From Zygnema cylindricum (Eukaryota; Streptophyta; Zygnematophyceae; Zygnematales; Zygnemataceae): a stretch of 64,000 nt of DNA. The stretch lies in the NCBI GenBank assembly GCA_037447655.1, contig JBBHKE010000892.1:109267-173266 (forward strand). The letters run 5' to 3'. The position numbers and the translations under genes were made by a program. Positions 34,568 through 48,300 of the stretch are shown one piece after another (the first letter of the stretch is position 1; each line of letters starts with the position of its first letter). The notes beneath the pieces are model-generated. The model was not told where the DNA came from. It ran no database searches and was given only the letters and a program-made list of their open reading frames with translations.

Positions 34568-36776
34568 GGGTGAACTTCCATTAGAGGAAAAGTGGGGTTG
34601 TTTACAGGACGGCGTACTATTTTGTACAGATTCGTACCATTTTTTTTTGTCAGAGAAAACATGACAAAACATGTTAATTGGATGGCTCCAATATTATAGG
34701 CGTAAGTATCGACCGTAGGATGTTTCACTTTTTTAGATTCACGAATAATCGCGCACATCGTCTAGTGTGAAGAGACTCTTCTCGGCGAGGAAAATTTATT
34801 CACACTGGTCACGTACCATTAGTACACGTGAATAGCAAAAAAAATATCCACCACAAAGAGGAGATGAGGAACGAACACGTCATACACGCCATGTGCCTTC
34901 CGCCACGGTGTATGCAGGTCGAGCGAAATATCCTCGCACGCTCCTTCTAACATCTGCTAACCTTCAAAGTTTGCGGCGCCTTTTTGCCATTCCGTTTCCA
35001 GTTTAGATTTTCAATTTCAAAATAAAAATTTGGTCGTAAAATTTTCGTACGAATCATTAACTACCTCCGCTCATACAAATATAATGTACAGATTTTCAGT
35101 TTGAAGAATATTTTTAGATTTTAAGCATCTAAAAACTAACTTACGTGGCACCAATCATAATTGAGAAACGATGTCTACTGGCGCGACATAATGGAAGGCC
35201 GTGCTAGTAAACACTGGAAATAGACGTATCCGCATGTTTACTGGGACCGCCTAATGGAGAACAGGCCTAAGGCCACTTCTCCATCAGGCGCCGACAGTTA
35301 TGTTACTGATAGGTTTATTGGCACTAATATTTCGTTCACTTCTCCATCAAGTCGGGTCTCCAATGGAATCTATCGTGTACGTGCTTTCTTTCGATTGGAT
35401 GCACGTAGATTCATCTTCTGACGGCGCGCGTCGTCAAAGATTCCAAAAGCAAAATGTCTAAAGTTATATTCGTATAACCAGCCGCAAAATAAAATGCGCG
35501 AATGTACATTTTGTACATTCGTGTTTTGTCGTTGTACCAGCGGTGTATAATTTCTACGTTCCTGTTTTGTCGTAACCAAATCGTAAATTTGAAGAAGCAG
35601 GCGCAGCAAATTCCGGTTGACGATGGATGGTGGTGGAGGCGTCACGACACATTCTTCAACAAACTTTTTGTGCTGGTTTTTTGTGGTGGTTATCGTCGTT
35701 TCTGATTCCCGACTGTCTGAATGCGCGTGGCATATGTCCGAAGGCGTGCGGCTCGTACGTGACCTTTCCACGCGTAAACATTTAACACCTTCGGTAAATG
35801 GCTAATGTCCTCCTTGAGGACACTAGCCATTTATCAGACAAAGTGACCTTTTGCTTCAAAATTTCATAATCGGATGGTCGATGTTTTCGCCCAAAAGTTT
35901 GGAGAATCTTGACGAATCTCCAGTGATCATATTTTGAAAAAAAAAAAAAAAAACAGTACGGCCTTGAACGGCTATGAGCTGGATTTGTACGGAAATGCAA
36001 TTTTCTGGTAAACAACCCCACTTTTCGCCTGATGGAGGTTAGACGAAAAGTGGGGTTCGTTACTGGACGCCGTACCTTTTCGTACAGCGCCGTACAGAGC
36101 AGTACTAGATTTTTGTTTTTGTTGGACGAAACATCGTAACTGGAAAGCTGTCGGGAAGCTCCAATGATGTAGGCGTAATTCCTGACCATTGGATGTTTCA
36201 CTTTTTGAGATCCGCGAAGCAATCGAGCACATCATCCAGTGGGCCCCAACTCTCTTCGGCGTGAGGAGAGTTGGGGCCCACTACATGATTCCCATTCATT
36301 ACCATTGGTACACGTGAAAATGAAAAAAAAAATCTTCGTTGTACAAGCGATTATAGGCGTGCACGTCGTACATGCCATGTGCCTCCTGCCACGTTGAATG
36401 CAGGTCAAGTGAAAATATCCTCGCACGCTCCGTCTGCCATCCACCGACATTCAAAGTTTGCCGCGACCTTCAAAGTTTGTCGCTTCTTTTTGCCATTCTG
36501 TTTCGAAATTTTGATTTCCATTTTCAAAATCAAAATCTAGCCGAAAACTTTATGTACGAATCATTAATTACCTCCGGTGGTACAGAAATTTCGTACAGAT
36601 ATTCCGTTTGTAGATTTTTTTCAAGATTTTTAGAATCTGTTCTCTAACCTACGTGGCCGCCAACCATAATTGAGGAAGGTTCGTTACTGGCCCGACAATA
36701 TGGAGCGGACTTCCAGTAAACGCTCCCAGTCGACTTGTCCGTACATTTACTGGGACCGCCTAATGGAACGTCACCC
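34568..36776. mobile_element. Compound PIF/Harbinger-like element made of three related units
   Basis: Outer ends GGGTGAACTTCCATTAG and CTAATGGAACGTCACCC are flanked by TAA on each side. Inside, unit a (34568-35267), unit b (35271 to about 36027) and unit c (about 36030-36776) share ends based on CCAT(T/C)AGGCGG. A TAA separates units a and b. Units a and c run the same way; b is inverted and meets c head-to-head in a palindrome, AACCCCACTTTTCG/CGAAAAGTGGGGTT, around 36013-36055. The frames in a and c sharing KVKHP and YAY are homologous repeats, not convincing genes. Confidence 0.65.
36238..36282. repeat. Perfect 17-bp hairpin in unit c
   Basis: AGTGGGCCCCAACTCTC and its exact reverse complement are separated by 11 bases (TTCGGCGTGAG). 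Unit a has a hairpin with different stem bases (AGTGTGAA/TTCACACT) around a similar loop at about 34755-34795. Confidence 0.85.
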
Positions 36777-36832
36777 TAAGTTTCAAACGTCTCTGCCGGA
36801 CACGGTACCAGGTACTATGATGAAATGAATAC

Positions 36833-37053
36833 TACACCGCCAATCGTTATTAGCGAGTAAGTTTTTTTAGCATATACGAATAATTAGCGTGGTTTACGCT
36901 AATTGAGAATTTGAAAATTTCGAAGAAATCGTCTATTCTAATTAGGAATTACGATTTTTTTTAAATAGTGTGTATAATTCTATTTGAGAATAAAAAATAA
37001 AGAAAAGCGGGACGGAATTAGCGTACACAACGCTAATAATGATTGGCGGTGTA
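36833..37053. mobile_element. MITE, TACACCGCC family, copy 2
   Basis: A 221-bp element with ends TACACCGCCAATCG and GATTGGCGGTGTA. It matches 25210-25427 along its length in the same orientation, including the internal AATTAGCGTGG/TTACGCTAATT inverted words. Confidence 0.8.
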
Positions 37054-38529
37054 ACATACATGGCCACGAACACTATACACGATACGCGTATTCGCACGTT
37101 GCATCCTAACAGAAATTAACCAATCCGACGCTCGACAATTTTCAGCTAGACACATTTTCAATGTTTGACAATATTCTCTCTTCGGTGATAGTACCAACCG
37201 GAATTAGATCTCCATTTGTTTGACAACCCATTTGGGGTAGGCCAGACGATTCAATGACAGTCAAGGAATTTGCCGGAATAGTAGAGGCTCCAAATGGGGA
37301 AGGAACGACATGCTCAATGTTTGAAGTTGCTCCGTCACTTTAGAAACGGTAAGGAAAGGGAGGAACAAAGAGGTGAAAGAGGAGAGGGGCAGAGTAGTGG
37401 GGAAAAGGTGGGTCTAAGAGAAAAAAGGGAGGAACACAAATATAGGGGAATGAGGGGAGCGTAAACGACAGTGAGTGGTGGAAGAGGGTCGTGAAAGAGT
37501 TGATATGATGGGAATGAGGCGAGATTAAGGGACATCGAGGGGGAAGGAGGGAGGATCTTCGTTGAATTCATCAAAGATGTTTGGATAGTTTGTGCATATT
37601 AGATTTCTCTAAAGAAAGCATATTACAATATTTTAAAATACTTTGCGTCACAGTTTTTGAATTTATTATGCATAACATAGTCCCTTGATAAAACATAATA
37701 CCTTCAACTTGAAAACGAAATCGTTTTTGTGCGTATGAGGAGAATATTGACAGTTAGCACTATTTTCTGTAATACAAGTTATGGCAGACAAGTTGACATA
37801 AATGTTTCATCATTGAGTTAAAATCGTTTAGAATACTCTTATGAAGTCATGGTAAGTTTCTGTCGAAAACATAATATAATGACTTTTTCCAACTCAAAAT
37901 AATGCAGAAAGATATTATGTGTAACGTTGCAAATTTACGGTTATTTGTACATTCGCAACGTGTAGACGGTTATTATATTTAAGGGTGTCCTAACTGTTTA
38001 TGGGTGAAGAGAGGACAAAGTTTTCCACCTTTCATTCTCTGTGCTCATAAAGTAGATAATTTCCGCACAAACATTTGCATTGCAAATGAGAAAAACGATT
38101 AATCATCCAATATTCCCGATAAAAATTATTGCAAGATTCAGCGTTAACACAAATCCATTTCCCGCTCATCCAAACAGAACTATCAGCAACGCCTCGGCCA
38201 AAAAATAAAATTGCTTGAAAGCGAAAATAAAAATTAATCTTTCTTCAACCTTCAACAAAAATACGTTTGAATATTGAATAGGAAAAATCCAAAATTGAAA
38301 CTAAATCCGTATAACGAAAAGGTTCATCTTCAACATTCAAAGTAATGTATACCCGTCTACAAATGATTAATTTTCGTCTGATACACAACAATTTGAAGCT
38401 TGAAATTAGCCAGAAAATATAAGTTTCAGTCACACACTACTCACAGTATTCCCTCCAACAATCTACACATTTACCCAGTATCCAACTAATTTGCTCAGAT
38501 TAAAATTATCCATCGCAATATAGTTTGCA
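37054..38529. other. Intergenic sequence, no gene recognised
   Basis: Mostly AT-rich. A purine-rich patch lies at about 37340-37560. On the minus strand about 37320-37150 is open for some 55 codons (reading VVPSPFGASTIPANSLTVIE) and ends in a stop. It resembles nothing I know and has no partner exon that I could find. The rest shows neither repeats nor coding sense. Confidence 0.4.
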
Positions 38530-39060
38530 GGTTCTTACCAAATCCGATGTTTGAAAACACCTACAAAGGAAAACAAAATCTGTGGGTGAGATATTGTGGT
38601 ACTACAGTGGAATTAGCAGAAGATATTTTAGAATCCTCTGCTTAAAAAGAGACATCAGCAGCAAATTTTTTTGAATTACCGTATGATATCAAGTTCAAAA
38701 AAGTGCTAAAGAAAGAGTTGAGAGAACCATCTAGCTTGTTTAAAGGAAAAATGTTGAGAGAAGGAAAGAATTAAAAGACATCAACTTACACATAGTTTGT
38801 GACTAGTGCTTTTTCATCTTAGGTAACACACCATGTATGAGTCTTCCATCTCCTTGATTTCAAGTTTGGGATATTAGCTTAAATAATTAAAAGAACATGA
38901 GCGGGCCAATGTTTGCATAATAGTAATAAGTAGCAAGAAAACGTCATTAGAATTAGTTCATGTAAGTAACAATTTACCCCATTAAATACCTCTCTATGTT
39001 CATGAACAACATGCCATAAACTAGGAGAATTCCAAAAATATTACCAGAAGGCAACAGTTC
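38530..39060 (-). other. Downstream flank of the intact nuclease gene, duplicated in inverted form elsewhere
   Basis: This stretch matches 24426-25010 in reverse orientation, including the tail-exon flank, a TTTGTAG acceptor-like site preceded by a T-rich tract, and several blocks of more than ten identical bases. It may be 3' UTR plus a 3'-UTR intron of the nuclease gene. The 22 bases after the acceptor-like site are followed by GTAAGA, which would make a tiny untranslated exon. Confidence 0.5.
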
Positions 39061-42000
39061 TTAACGAAGAGGTGGTGGCCGAAGTGGAGGTAAATTTGGT
39101 GGTGATTGGCGAGGAGTAGATTGAGGAGGAGGAGACTGACGGGGAGGAGAAGGAGGAGGAGGAGATCGAGGAGGAGGAAGAGGAGGAGGAGGAGGAGGAG
39201 ATCGAGGAGGAGGACGAGGAGGAGGAGGAGGAGGAGAAGATCGAGGAGGACGAGGAGGAGGAGAAGGAGGGGGGGATCGAGGACGACGACGAGGAGGAGG
39301 GGAAGATCGAGGAGGAGGACGAGGAGGAGGAGGAGGAGGAGATCGAGGAGGAGGACGAGGAGGAGATTGAGGAGATCGAGGAGGAGGAGGTCGACGAGGA
39401 GGAGGTGGTCGAGAAGGTGGTGGTACTCCAGGTGAAAATCCTGTAAATGAAAGATAAACGTTTTATGCTTTGTGAGTAATCTTCACCGAAAACGCATAGG
39501 ATAAAAAAAGTCATTTGAGAAAACCGATAATGGTAGTAATTACCATTTTCTCGTTTGTCATGTAAACTACATAAAATCAAATAGAAAATAGTACAAGAAA
39601 AAGTGAGAGCCGATTGTCAAAAAAATCCAGAATAAAAGGTTTACAATGAATCAAAAATTCAATGTAATGTTAACAGCGACAGAGTCTAGGCGTTTGTGCG
39701 TACACCTTTTCAGAAAGCTCAGTGTGTCAAAAAAATACTTGGCCTTTTTCCTAAGCAGTGTGTCTGCAATGGTTTTCCAGACCTAAAATAACATATCCTT
39801 TTGTGAATTTTGGACAAATATACTTCACGAACATATAAATGAGTTGGAACAAATAGGTTCAGCCAATGTAAAATGAATGAATGAGAAAATAGATAGATAC
39901 GATCCAGACTTACTCCTTACTATTCCAACCTTTCTGATATACCTTCAGATAATTCTTCAGTTAATTTTTGAAAATTGAAGGAAATTTTCAGTTTTTTTCC
40001 GGCCACCGTGAAATGTAAAATGTTTCACCATAACTACACGGAAAATAAGATTCGGGACTATCAACGAAATGGAATGAAATCCTCAAATTAAATTTTAAGA
40101 TAAATACTAAAAAAAAATGTTCAACATGTTCAATTATAGATGTTGATAAGAAAATTCAACTTTTCCAAAGCGGTACAGTACTGTTGACTGTCCATTTGGT
40201 CTGTGTACAAAAACTCATAAGATTAGGATTGTTCAAGTTCAAAAAAAGTATAGAATTGGATAAAGGGATTAAATGGGATAGGGAATATCAGGATTAAGTA
40301 TATGAAAAAACTCTCAATCCTATATTTTGATGTTTTTCTAGGATAAAAGGAATTGTTCAGTTATCATTCAGACGGAGTATTTTTAATTTTATCACCTGAG
40401 GGAGGAGGAGATATTGAAGGGAAACTTTCTAATGGGGGGTGAAGAGAATCCGATGGGGGAGGAGACAGTGGGGAGGAGGAGAAGACAGGGGAGGAGGAGG
40501 GGAATCCAATGGGGAAGGAGACAATGGTGGAGGAGGAGAAGACAGGGGAGGAGGGGAATCCAATGAGGGAGGAGACAGTGGGGGAGGAGAAGTCAATGGG
40601 GGAGGAGGAGAATCAAACGGGGGAGAAGACAATGGGGGAGGAGGAGAATCCAATGGGGGAGGAGAATTCAATGGGGGAGAAGACAGTGGAGGAGGGAAAA
40701 TAGCCACTGGTGGTGATGGAAGACTATTTGGAGGAGAGCCTGAAAAATACAACAAGATAAACCGTAGTCCATAAGCCCATGCTAAACCTTAATAATTGTT
40801 ACATGAAATGTACCTCTAGGACAAAACATACATGATAATGATGGTGTACATCTAAACAAAAATGATGTATGCTGTATGTATGATACATCTAAAAATGATG
40901 ATGATACATCTAATGTACCTCTAAACAAAATATATTCGTTGTAAGGATGATTGATGGCAAGTTCCGCTAAAGGAGAAAGGATAAAAATCTTACGGGGAGC
41001 AGTGGCGTATTGAATCCGAGCCACCGAGGGGTCGTGGTCGGAGATTTGTTGGCTGTTAGGAAACTCTGAATTCACATGTGCAATGTCGATGGCCACAGAT
41101 CTGCTAAGAAGAGATGGAGTCACGAGCACAGAGTCGAGCTCTTGGGAGTTTCCGTCGAACACATACGAGTAACGCTCTTGAGGGGGCAAGAGAACATCGG
41201 TGAGAATCTCCAAAACACCACCCGCTGTCAAAGCCTGTAGGTGGCAAAGGACATCCCACATACCCCGATCAGCAGAAATAATATTAATTTTGCCCGATCA
41301 TGGCGTTAATGTGCAAGAATTTATGATATATGCAAGTTAAGCGATGCATTGGATTGAATGTGCCTTGCAAGTATTAATATAAATGTGTGTTGATTGATCT
41401 TCTTGAAAATAGACAATGACGACATCGAAACAAAATTGGCATTACTATGGATGCTAACATACGTTCTCAATGACATGGATTGAAGTTGACGTCAACATGT
41501 ACATTTAGTATAATGGCAGTACAATCTAGATCCAAACAGTAAAGTATCGGATGGTGACAATTAACGGTGACATTAAATGTTCCTCACCAGAGAAGCATGT
41601 AATACGATGGCCATAGAAATATCCACATGGAGATGTATGGCATCGACACTGGATTTAAAAAGTGATTCACCGCGAGAAAATGCAATCAATCATCCAAAAC
41701 GAGTGAGGGAGCATATGTGAAGCACTGTGTTGGGTTTTCCTTGTTGGCAACAGGAGAATGCTTAACAAGAGCAAAAGAGGGATTGTCGGGAAAAAGCTTA
41801 CCTTTAAAGGGTTTGACCATGAGAAGTCGTTAAGATCTCCTAGTACCACGACGCTCGCTTTCGGATCAAGCGAAAGAACACTGGCCACAAAGTCATGTAC
41901 TATTTGTGCTTGCTTCACTCGGTTCACCTCCGAACTTAACACAGGAGGCTGGAAAGTAGAAAACCCATACAAAAAAGACGTTAAATATACCACAAATTTA

Positions 42001-45000
42001 TTTGTCACAAGAAAAGAATATGCCAAAGAAAGGCGAATGGAGGAAGGAAATTTGTTGATTGCGACATTCGCCAATTATGGTTTAACCTTTTAGGAGATCC
42101 TTAGATGTCCTTTAAAAAATTACGCGTATAGGACTGTCAAAAGCAAGAAGATTAAATCATAAGACCGACAAAAGACTTACTTGATTTGTGCCGTACAATG
42201 GATTGTCGCCTCCTTTCGAAACAAAGTGATTGACACAAACAATCACTTTTTCACCTCCGATTAAAAATTCTCCAACGAGAGGCTTCCGAGAAGAGGTCCA
42301 CGCAGTATTCAAGGGGTCGAGACGGCCAGGACTATATGACAGCTGTACGGTGTTGTCGGATCCCAATGACCAGGAAGTGGCTAATGTGGCATTGCCTCCA
42401 GGGCGGTCGACAAATGTCGCTTTATCCATTTGAAACAGGAAAACCTGTTGAGCATAGAGATGGAAAGCATTTCCATAGTGGCAGAGTTAAATAGCAAAAG
42501 GGGGAACTTTATAGACTCGAAGAGCGAGAGACTGGTCAAATCAGGAAGTAAGGGAAGGATGATTTGATCCTCTACCTGTCTGATGTCTCCTCCAGGCTCT
42601 CCTCCATCTTTTAAAGGCACAGGCTTGATGTAGCGATAGGCATATGTCGTGGGTCCTCCCGCGGCGACAATAGCCGCAATGATTTTATCCAGCACAGTAT
42701 CGGAACTAGTATCGGTTGAATTGAAAACTGTGTTCTGGATTTCTTCTGTTGACATAATAAGACTTGGTATGAGATTCCTTGAAACTGATCTTACAAATCT
42801 TGACACGGTGGTGAGGGACAAAAAATGAATAAAAGGAAGATGACAAATTTGACAAGGACTTAACTGAGCAAGAAAGTTCATCAAAACCGATTATGACGAT
42901 CAAGAATTTAACTAAAATTTGAATGTTGTGCCTGAGACTTGGCATACGTCTCTCAGCGAGAGTCCCTGTAATGTAAACCAAAAATTGAACCGAATAGCCT
43001 CATCTATACAGAGTTAGAGATTTAATTCCTAAAAAACGCACCCGCGCAGAGAATGTGGGGGGACCGGAGGTTGTTCACAATAATGTTCGCGATGGCGTCA
43101 AACTTCGACTGCGGGGCTCTTCCTGGATATATTCCCAGACAAGCAATAGAACACATTAGAAGCCAAAACACACAGGTCCACAACTCCATTTCACCGCGAC
43201 GACGATATTTATTTCCCCACACTTTTTTCACTTTTCAAAATGAGGTCTAAATTCCAGTGGCTTTCTCAAAAAATCGATAAATGGCAAAATGACCATTGCA
43301 CTTCTCAACATTCTTAGGTTTATAGGCAACTCACCACCGAAATTTTCCATATTGAAAGTTGCGATCGTAAATTCGTTGGACTGGGGCACAGATGCAGACG
43401 ATGGCACTGTAGAGCCTCCTCTTACAACGGTCGGCATCCCAGAAATGATGTGCGCCCTGTCATGAGAGAACGGCATAAAACTTATAACCGACATCTCCCA
43501 CCATTTTTTGCTAGGCGGCTCCATTAAAACATTTCAGCTGGAATTTCAGTACATCCTTATCTTTAAATCAAAAACCATTCATCAGTCTAGGGAAGAAATT
43601 TGGCTGACATGTAGTTGTGGAACTGGTAATCCATGATGGCTGTCAAAGGTCCTTGGTTGAGAAGGTCTCCAACGGTGCAAAGAGGCATAGCTGCTCCCGT
43701 GACGTTATTGAAGAACAGTTTGTCGGTCAGGTAGATCCTGGCCGGGTTTGATTGCGTTTCGCTGATCACAATTCCACCGCGTCGACTCCGAAGACTTGCC
43801 CTGGAAACACGACAACTTATTCAGATGAATTAATAAAAAGCGTTTACTATCTGGTCTGGCAAGCGACATGTTTCGTCTAAGCCCTTAGACCAGTGATGGA
43901 TATAAACTAACACCACCAAAAGCAACCAATGTTTAATGGCAGTTTGAATGTTAAAACCAGTGGCTTAAACCTTCTCCAAACAAAGACAAAATTGAGAATT
44001 TATTTCCTAAAAAAATTGATCAAGTACTAGTGTTTGTTAGTAAGAAGGTTTTGTGACTATTCGAGACGGTTTATACTTTGTTGTCACTATTACTCCTACT
44101 TTCAAGTTTGGAAATTGGGGCTACGTTAGAACTAGTATAAAAACTGGGTTTCACCTATAAAGGTTGAAAAGGTAAGGATGCTGTCACGCAACACGCCTTC
44201 GACAATAATATGCTGCCCTTACATCGAGTTAATATCGAAGTGATCCGGAAACTTATATGATTATGAATTTGTTAGACATTCAACAAGAGTATGTTATGAG
44301 TCCAGCATACCCCGTGTTTCTCCTGCCGTCTGCGAGCACAACGATTTCTCCGTATTGGTCGGCCGTGCCACTCACACAATATCTGAAATCCGAGTCATAC
44401 CCATTACACCGTTGACGACGTAAATTCCATGAAAAGAATAACGAATCAAAAAGCGTCTTTTATACAACCTAATATGGAAATGACCAACATGTCGGTAAAT
44501 TGCAGAGAGTCACAAAAACAAGGTTCACTAATCGACCATTGCATCCGCATTTATGTACCCTATAAACCCGAGGAAAAGAATGAATCGGCAAGATATGTAT
44601 CAAAAGTACAAGCCCGAAGGTTACTGACGGCATGAAGCAGTAAATGCATCGACGAGTTGCAAATTCACTTACGGATCGTTGATTTCAACGAGCATTCCTT
44701 CCACGGCCTCGTAGAAATCAGCGCCACGTGTCATGTCGAAGACAGAGAAACCTCTTGAATCGAAGATGACTACTGTCGGGATTGGCCGACCATTCTCGCC
44801 CAATTTGATTGGTTTTGGCAGTGTATTGTTAGAAGAAAGGACGACAAACGTGAAGGAGAAGCTACTAGAGGACAGTTGGGTCAAAGAAAGGTCTCCCCTG
44901 GACGGAATATACTCCGACACTGTTCCATTTATTGTGACCATCTCTCCTACATTGGGCTTTGTTTGCGAACTTCGGAATACAAATATTCCCTCCGATGTCG

Positions 45001-45154
45001 CATTATTGGTGTCAATTTCGTCGTCGGGAGTCTGAATCCAGAAGCCTGTGGATGACTTTCCGGTAACAATACCTCTTGTTGTGACACGTGTACCAACAAT
45101 GGGAGAAGTGTGGGTGCTGCCTTGAATTTGGTTGATTGGAACGAAGGGAAGGAG
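39061..45154 (-). CDS. Intact two-module nuclease gene, second half: nuclease module 2 and proline-rich tail
   Basis: This continues in frame from 45329. Exons: 45154-44673 (OB-fold), 44382-44311, 43800-43609, 43456-43335, 43122-43042, 42745-42576, 42444-42181, 41948-41802, 41234-40994, 40739-40396 (proline-rich) and 39440-39061 (proline-rich tail ending PPPLR, TAA). Splice phases agree with module 1 exon by exon. EEP residues are present: FNMENFGG, EEIQN across an intron, VNHFVSKGG, GDLNDF, SDHDPSVARI. The OB-fold carries RGIVTG and TSEGIFVFRSS. The only lesion is in the first proline exon: a run of four G at 40470-40473, where sister repeats have five. This throws the frame into a stop at 40429-40431. 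One more base would restore the proline frame and the phase for the last exon, so sequencing error, polymorphism and true early stop are all possible. Confidence 0.85.
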
Positions 45155-45328
45155 CTGCAAAATAAACGGGATATACATCACTTCTGAAACAATTGCATGC
45201 GAAGGGAAAACTAAGCACATCAAATGTTTACACCAAATTTCAAAAATATTTCAGGTTGTCCGCTTGTGTTTATGAAAAGGTAAGATCTAGACATACATGA
45301 ATAACAGACTTGTAAACTGAGGGCTTAC

Positions 45329-48300
45329 CGCAGGAGGTGGGGGAGGAGGCGAGCTTCCCAGTGGTAGAGGGGATTTTAATTGGGGCGGAGGGGACACCAA
45401 TTCCAAAGGTGGAGGACTTTGTTGTGGAGGACTTTGGGGTGGAGGGTTTTGCGGTGGAGGGCTACTTACAGGAGGAGAGCCTGTCAACAACATAAACACA
45501 AACAGCAAAAAATCACCATATGTAAAAACTTGATAGCCAGTCACATGCAATGAACATCGAAGAATCAACCTACTAAAAAACTTGTTATCATCAGAGTTGA
45601 TGAATGGTTACGCCAAAGGATAAAGGATAAAAATCTTACGGGCAGCAGTGGCGTATTGAATCCGAGCCACCGAGGGGTCGTGGTCGGAGATTTGTTGGCT
45701 GTTAGGGAACTCCGAATTCACATGTGCAACTTCAATCGCCTTTGTTCTACTGAGGAGAGTCTGACTGACAAGGATAGAATCAAGTTCTTGTGAGTTTCCG
45801 TCAAAAACATAAGAGTATTGCTCTTCTGGTGACAGGAAAGACTCTGGGAGGGCTTGTAGGACACCTCCAGTCTTCAGAGTCTGTAATGACGAATCCAAAA
45901 AGAAAAATGAAATAAATAAATAGAATCTAATTTTGAAACAATTTGTTTACAGAATTACTAAATGTCAAGTAAACAGCATTTCAGAAAAGGTCTCTGGGAG
46001 AAATTAGGTTCATTGTTCAGTATTCTAAGGTTTTATGTTGCTTATTGGTATGGCATTTTTACTATATACAGCATGTTTTTAACAAATAACATTCACCAAG
46101 CAGTACTTAATCAATTCCAGAACTTATTGGAGCTACATTACACATTCATCTTTACTGAAATTGATCTACCTTTTACATTGATATTAACTTCAACATTTGA
46201 ACGTAAGACAAGTACACACAGATTTAAACATCTTTTGTGGAATTCGTATGTAAAGCCAAAGCATGCATATTCCAATCCAGCCTCTGAAAACCAGTGTAAG
46301 TGGATTAATATGATAGACAATTACACTGTCATATAGAAACAAAAAAAAAAAAAATGTTAACATAAAATTCATTGGGCAGTCAAGGCATAAATGCATTGGA
46401 ATATGTATGTCAAACGAATACAAAGAAGAATTCTGATTAAGCACATCATATCCATTCCAAAGGCATTCATTCTGCCAATAATATATTTGTACCGTGGAAT
46501 ATTTTATTCCACTTTATTACATGATGAGACATGATTTCGTTTCCTCACTTTTAGTGGATTCGACCAACCGAAGTCGTTCAGATCTCCGAGGACCACAATA
46601 CTTGCTTTTGGATCAAGAGAGAGGACACTAGTTACGAAGTTGTTCACTATTTGTGCTTGTCTCACCCGATTAGCTTCGGAGTTTAACACAGGAGGCTGGG
46701 TAAAAGAACAAATACACTGGCATTCGTCAATAAAAACCCAAGTTTTTTTTTCACATACTCAAAATGGGAGTTCAACCAGGATGCTATCACGATTACAATC
46801 GAGTTAAGATAGAGAATATTAGAACTGTGAGAGGACATAGGCTTGTAAATTGAGCTAGATAATTCACATCCATAACACCAACCAGCGAATACCGATACAA
46901 AATAAAGTCAATAAAAAACCTTGAAACTGCACAAATTTGTACCTGTGTCTTGCCGTACAATGGAGTATCACCTCCTTTTGAAGCAAAGTGATTGACACAC
47001 ACAATCACTTTTTCACCTCCAATTAAAAATTCTCCAACAAGAGGTTTACGAGAAGATGTCCATGCAGTATTATTCGGGTCGAGACGGCCCGGACTGTATG
47101 ACAGTTGTACGGTGTTATCACTTCCCAATGACCAGGATGTGGCCAATGTGGCATTGCCACCTTGACGGTCGATAAATGTCACCTTGTCCGTCTGAAAAAT
47201 GAATACCTGGAAAAAAACAAGTACAAAATTTCAGAGTTCAGAAACAGGAAATACGTCAAAGTATTATAATTCTCATATGCCTGTGAAGAATCAAATATTA
47301 CAATTGGACTGGGAAGCGTGAAGGAAATAAATGGTCTAGGATATTTGTAGCCGTAATTTAGCAAATTTCAATCATCACTGACAAATTGAAATATTAGAAA
47401 CATAGAAAAAAAGGATTGTCTACCTGTCGGATATCTCCTCCAGGTTCTCCTCCGTCTTTTCTGGGAAGAGGCTTAATATAACGATAGACATATGTCGAAG
47501 GACCTCCAGCAGAAACAATGGCCGCAATAAGTTTATCGAGAACAGCATCAGAACTTGTATCGGTCGAATTGAAAACAGAGTTCTGAATTTCCTCTGTTGA
47601 CAAGAGTGTAGGTTGATACAAAAAGAAAACATTTAGAGTAGTTTGAACATAATCAATCATGACAATACAAAATTGCTTGCACACAATAGCTGAAAAGGTG
47701 AGAGAGGCAAAATAGTTATTGAGGGATATATGGCATGGAGGAATATTGGAACTTCACATCAAAATCCTTCTGAAGAGTTACCGATGTTAGAAAAAATAAC
47801 TAAAAAGGGATAGTAAAACATTGTACAGACCTGCGCACAAAATATGGGGCGAACGTAAATTGTTGACCACAACATTTGCAATCGCTTGGAATTTTGAATC
47901 CTGTGCCCGTCCTGTCCTCCCATTCCGATTCAGAAAGAAAATTATAAAGTATTCGGAAAGTCTTTGGAGATGAAAAGATTGAGGAGAAAATGCAAAGAGC
48001 TGACTTTATTGTTCTCGATACTGGCAACGGGTATTGAGTGCTTATGACAAGCTTTCAGCGAGTTTTTGTTCAAAAAATCAAAAACGTCGAACCTTAAGAT
48101 GAGTTTATCCTCGACATATTTTCCGAGACATGTATACACTATAAAGCATCAAATGGAATTTTCACTGATTGCCCGACAGAATACGTGTGTTATGCCAGGG
48201 AATGAAAAAGGTTAGAAAAATTCATCTTTACATTAATTCCATAGACATTAGCATAATGAGAATATCTTTACGATTTAATAGAGTAGCTTAAACCCACCTC

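Noticed and set aside
34564-36222. Shared protein-like segment KVKHP...YAY in two minus-strand frames
   Set aside because: Explained by DNA homology between transposon units; frames differ in length and lack conserved ends.
39106-39435. Arginine-rich plus-strand frame of 109 codons
   Set aside because: It is the antisense of the proline-rich tail exon (CGA/AGG from TCC/CCT repeats).
40439-40774. Glycine/glutamate-rich plus-strand frames
   Set aside because: Antisense of the proline-rich linker exon of module 2.
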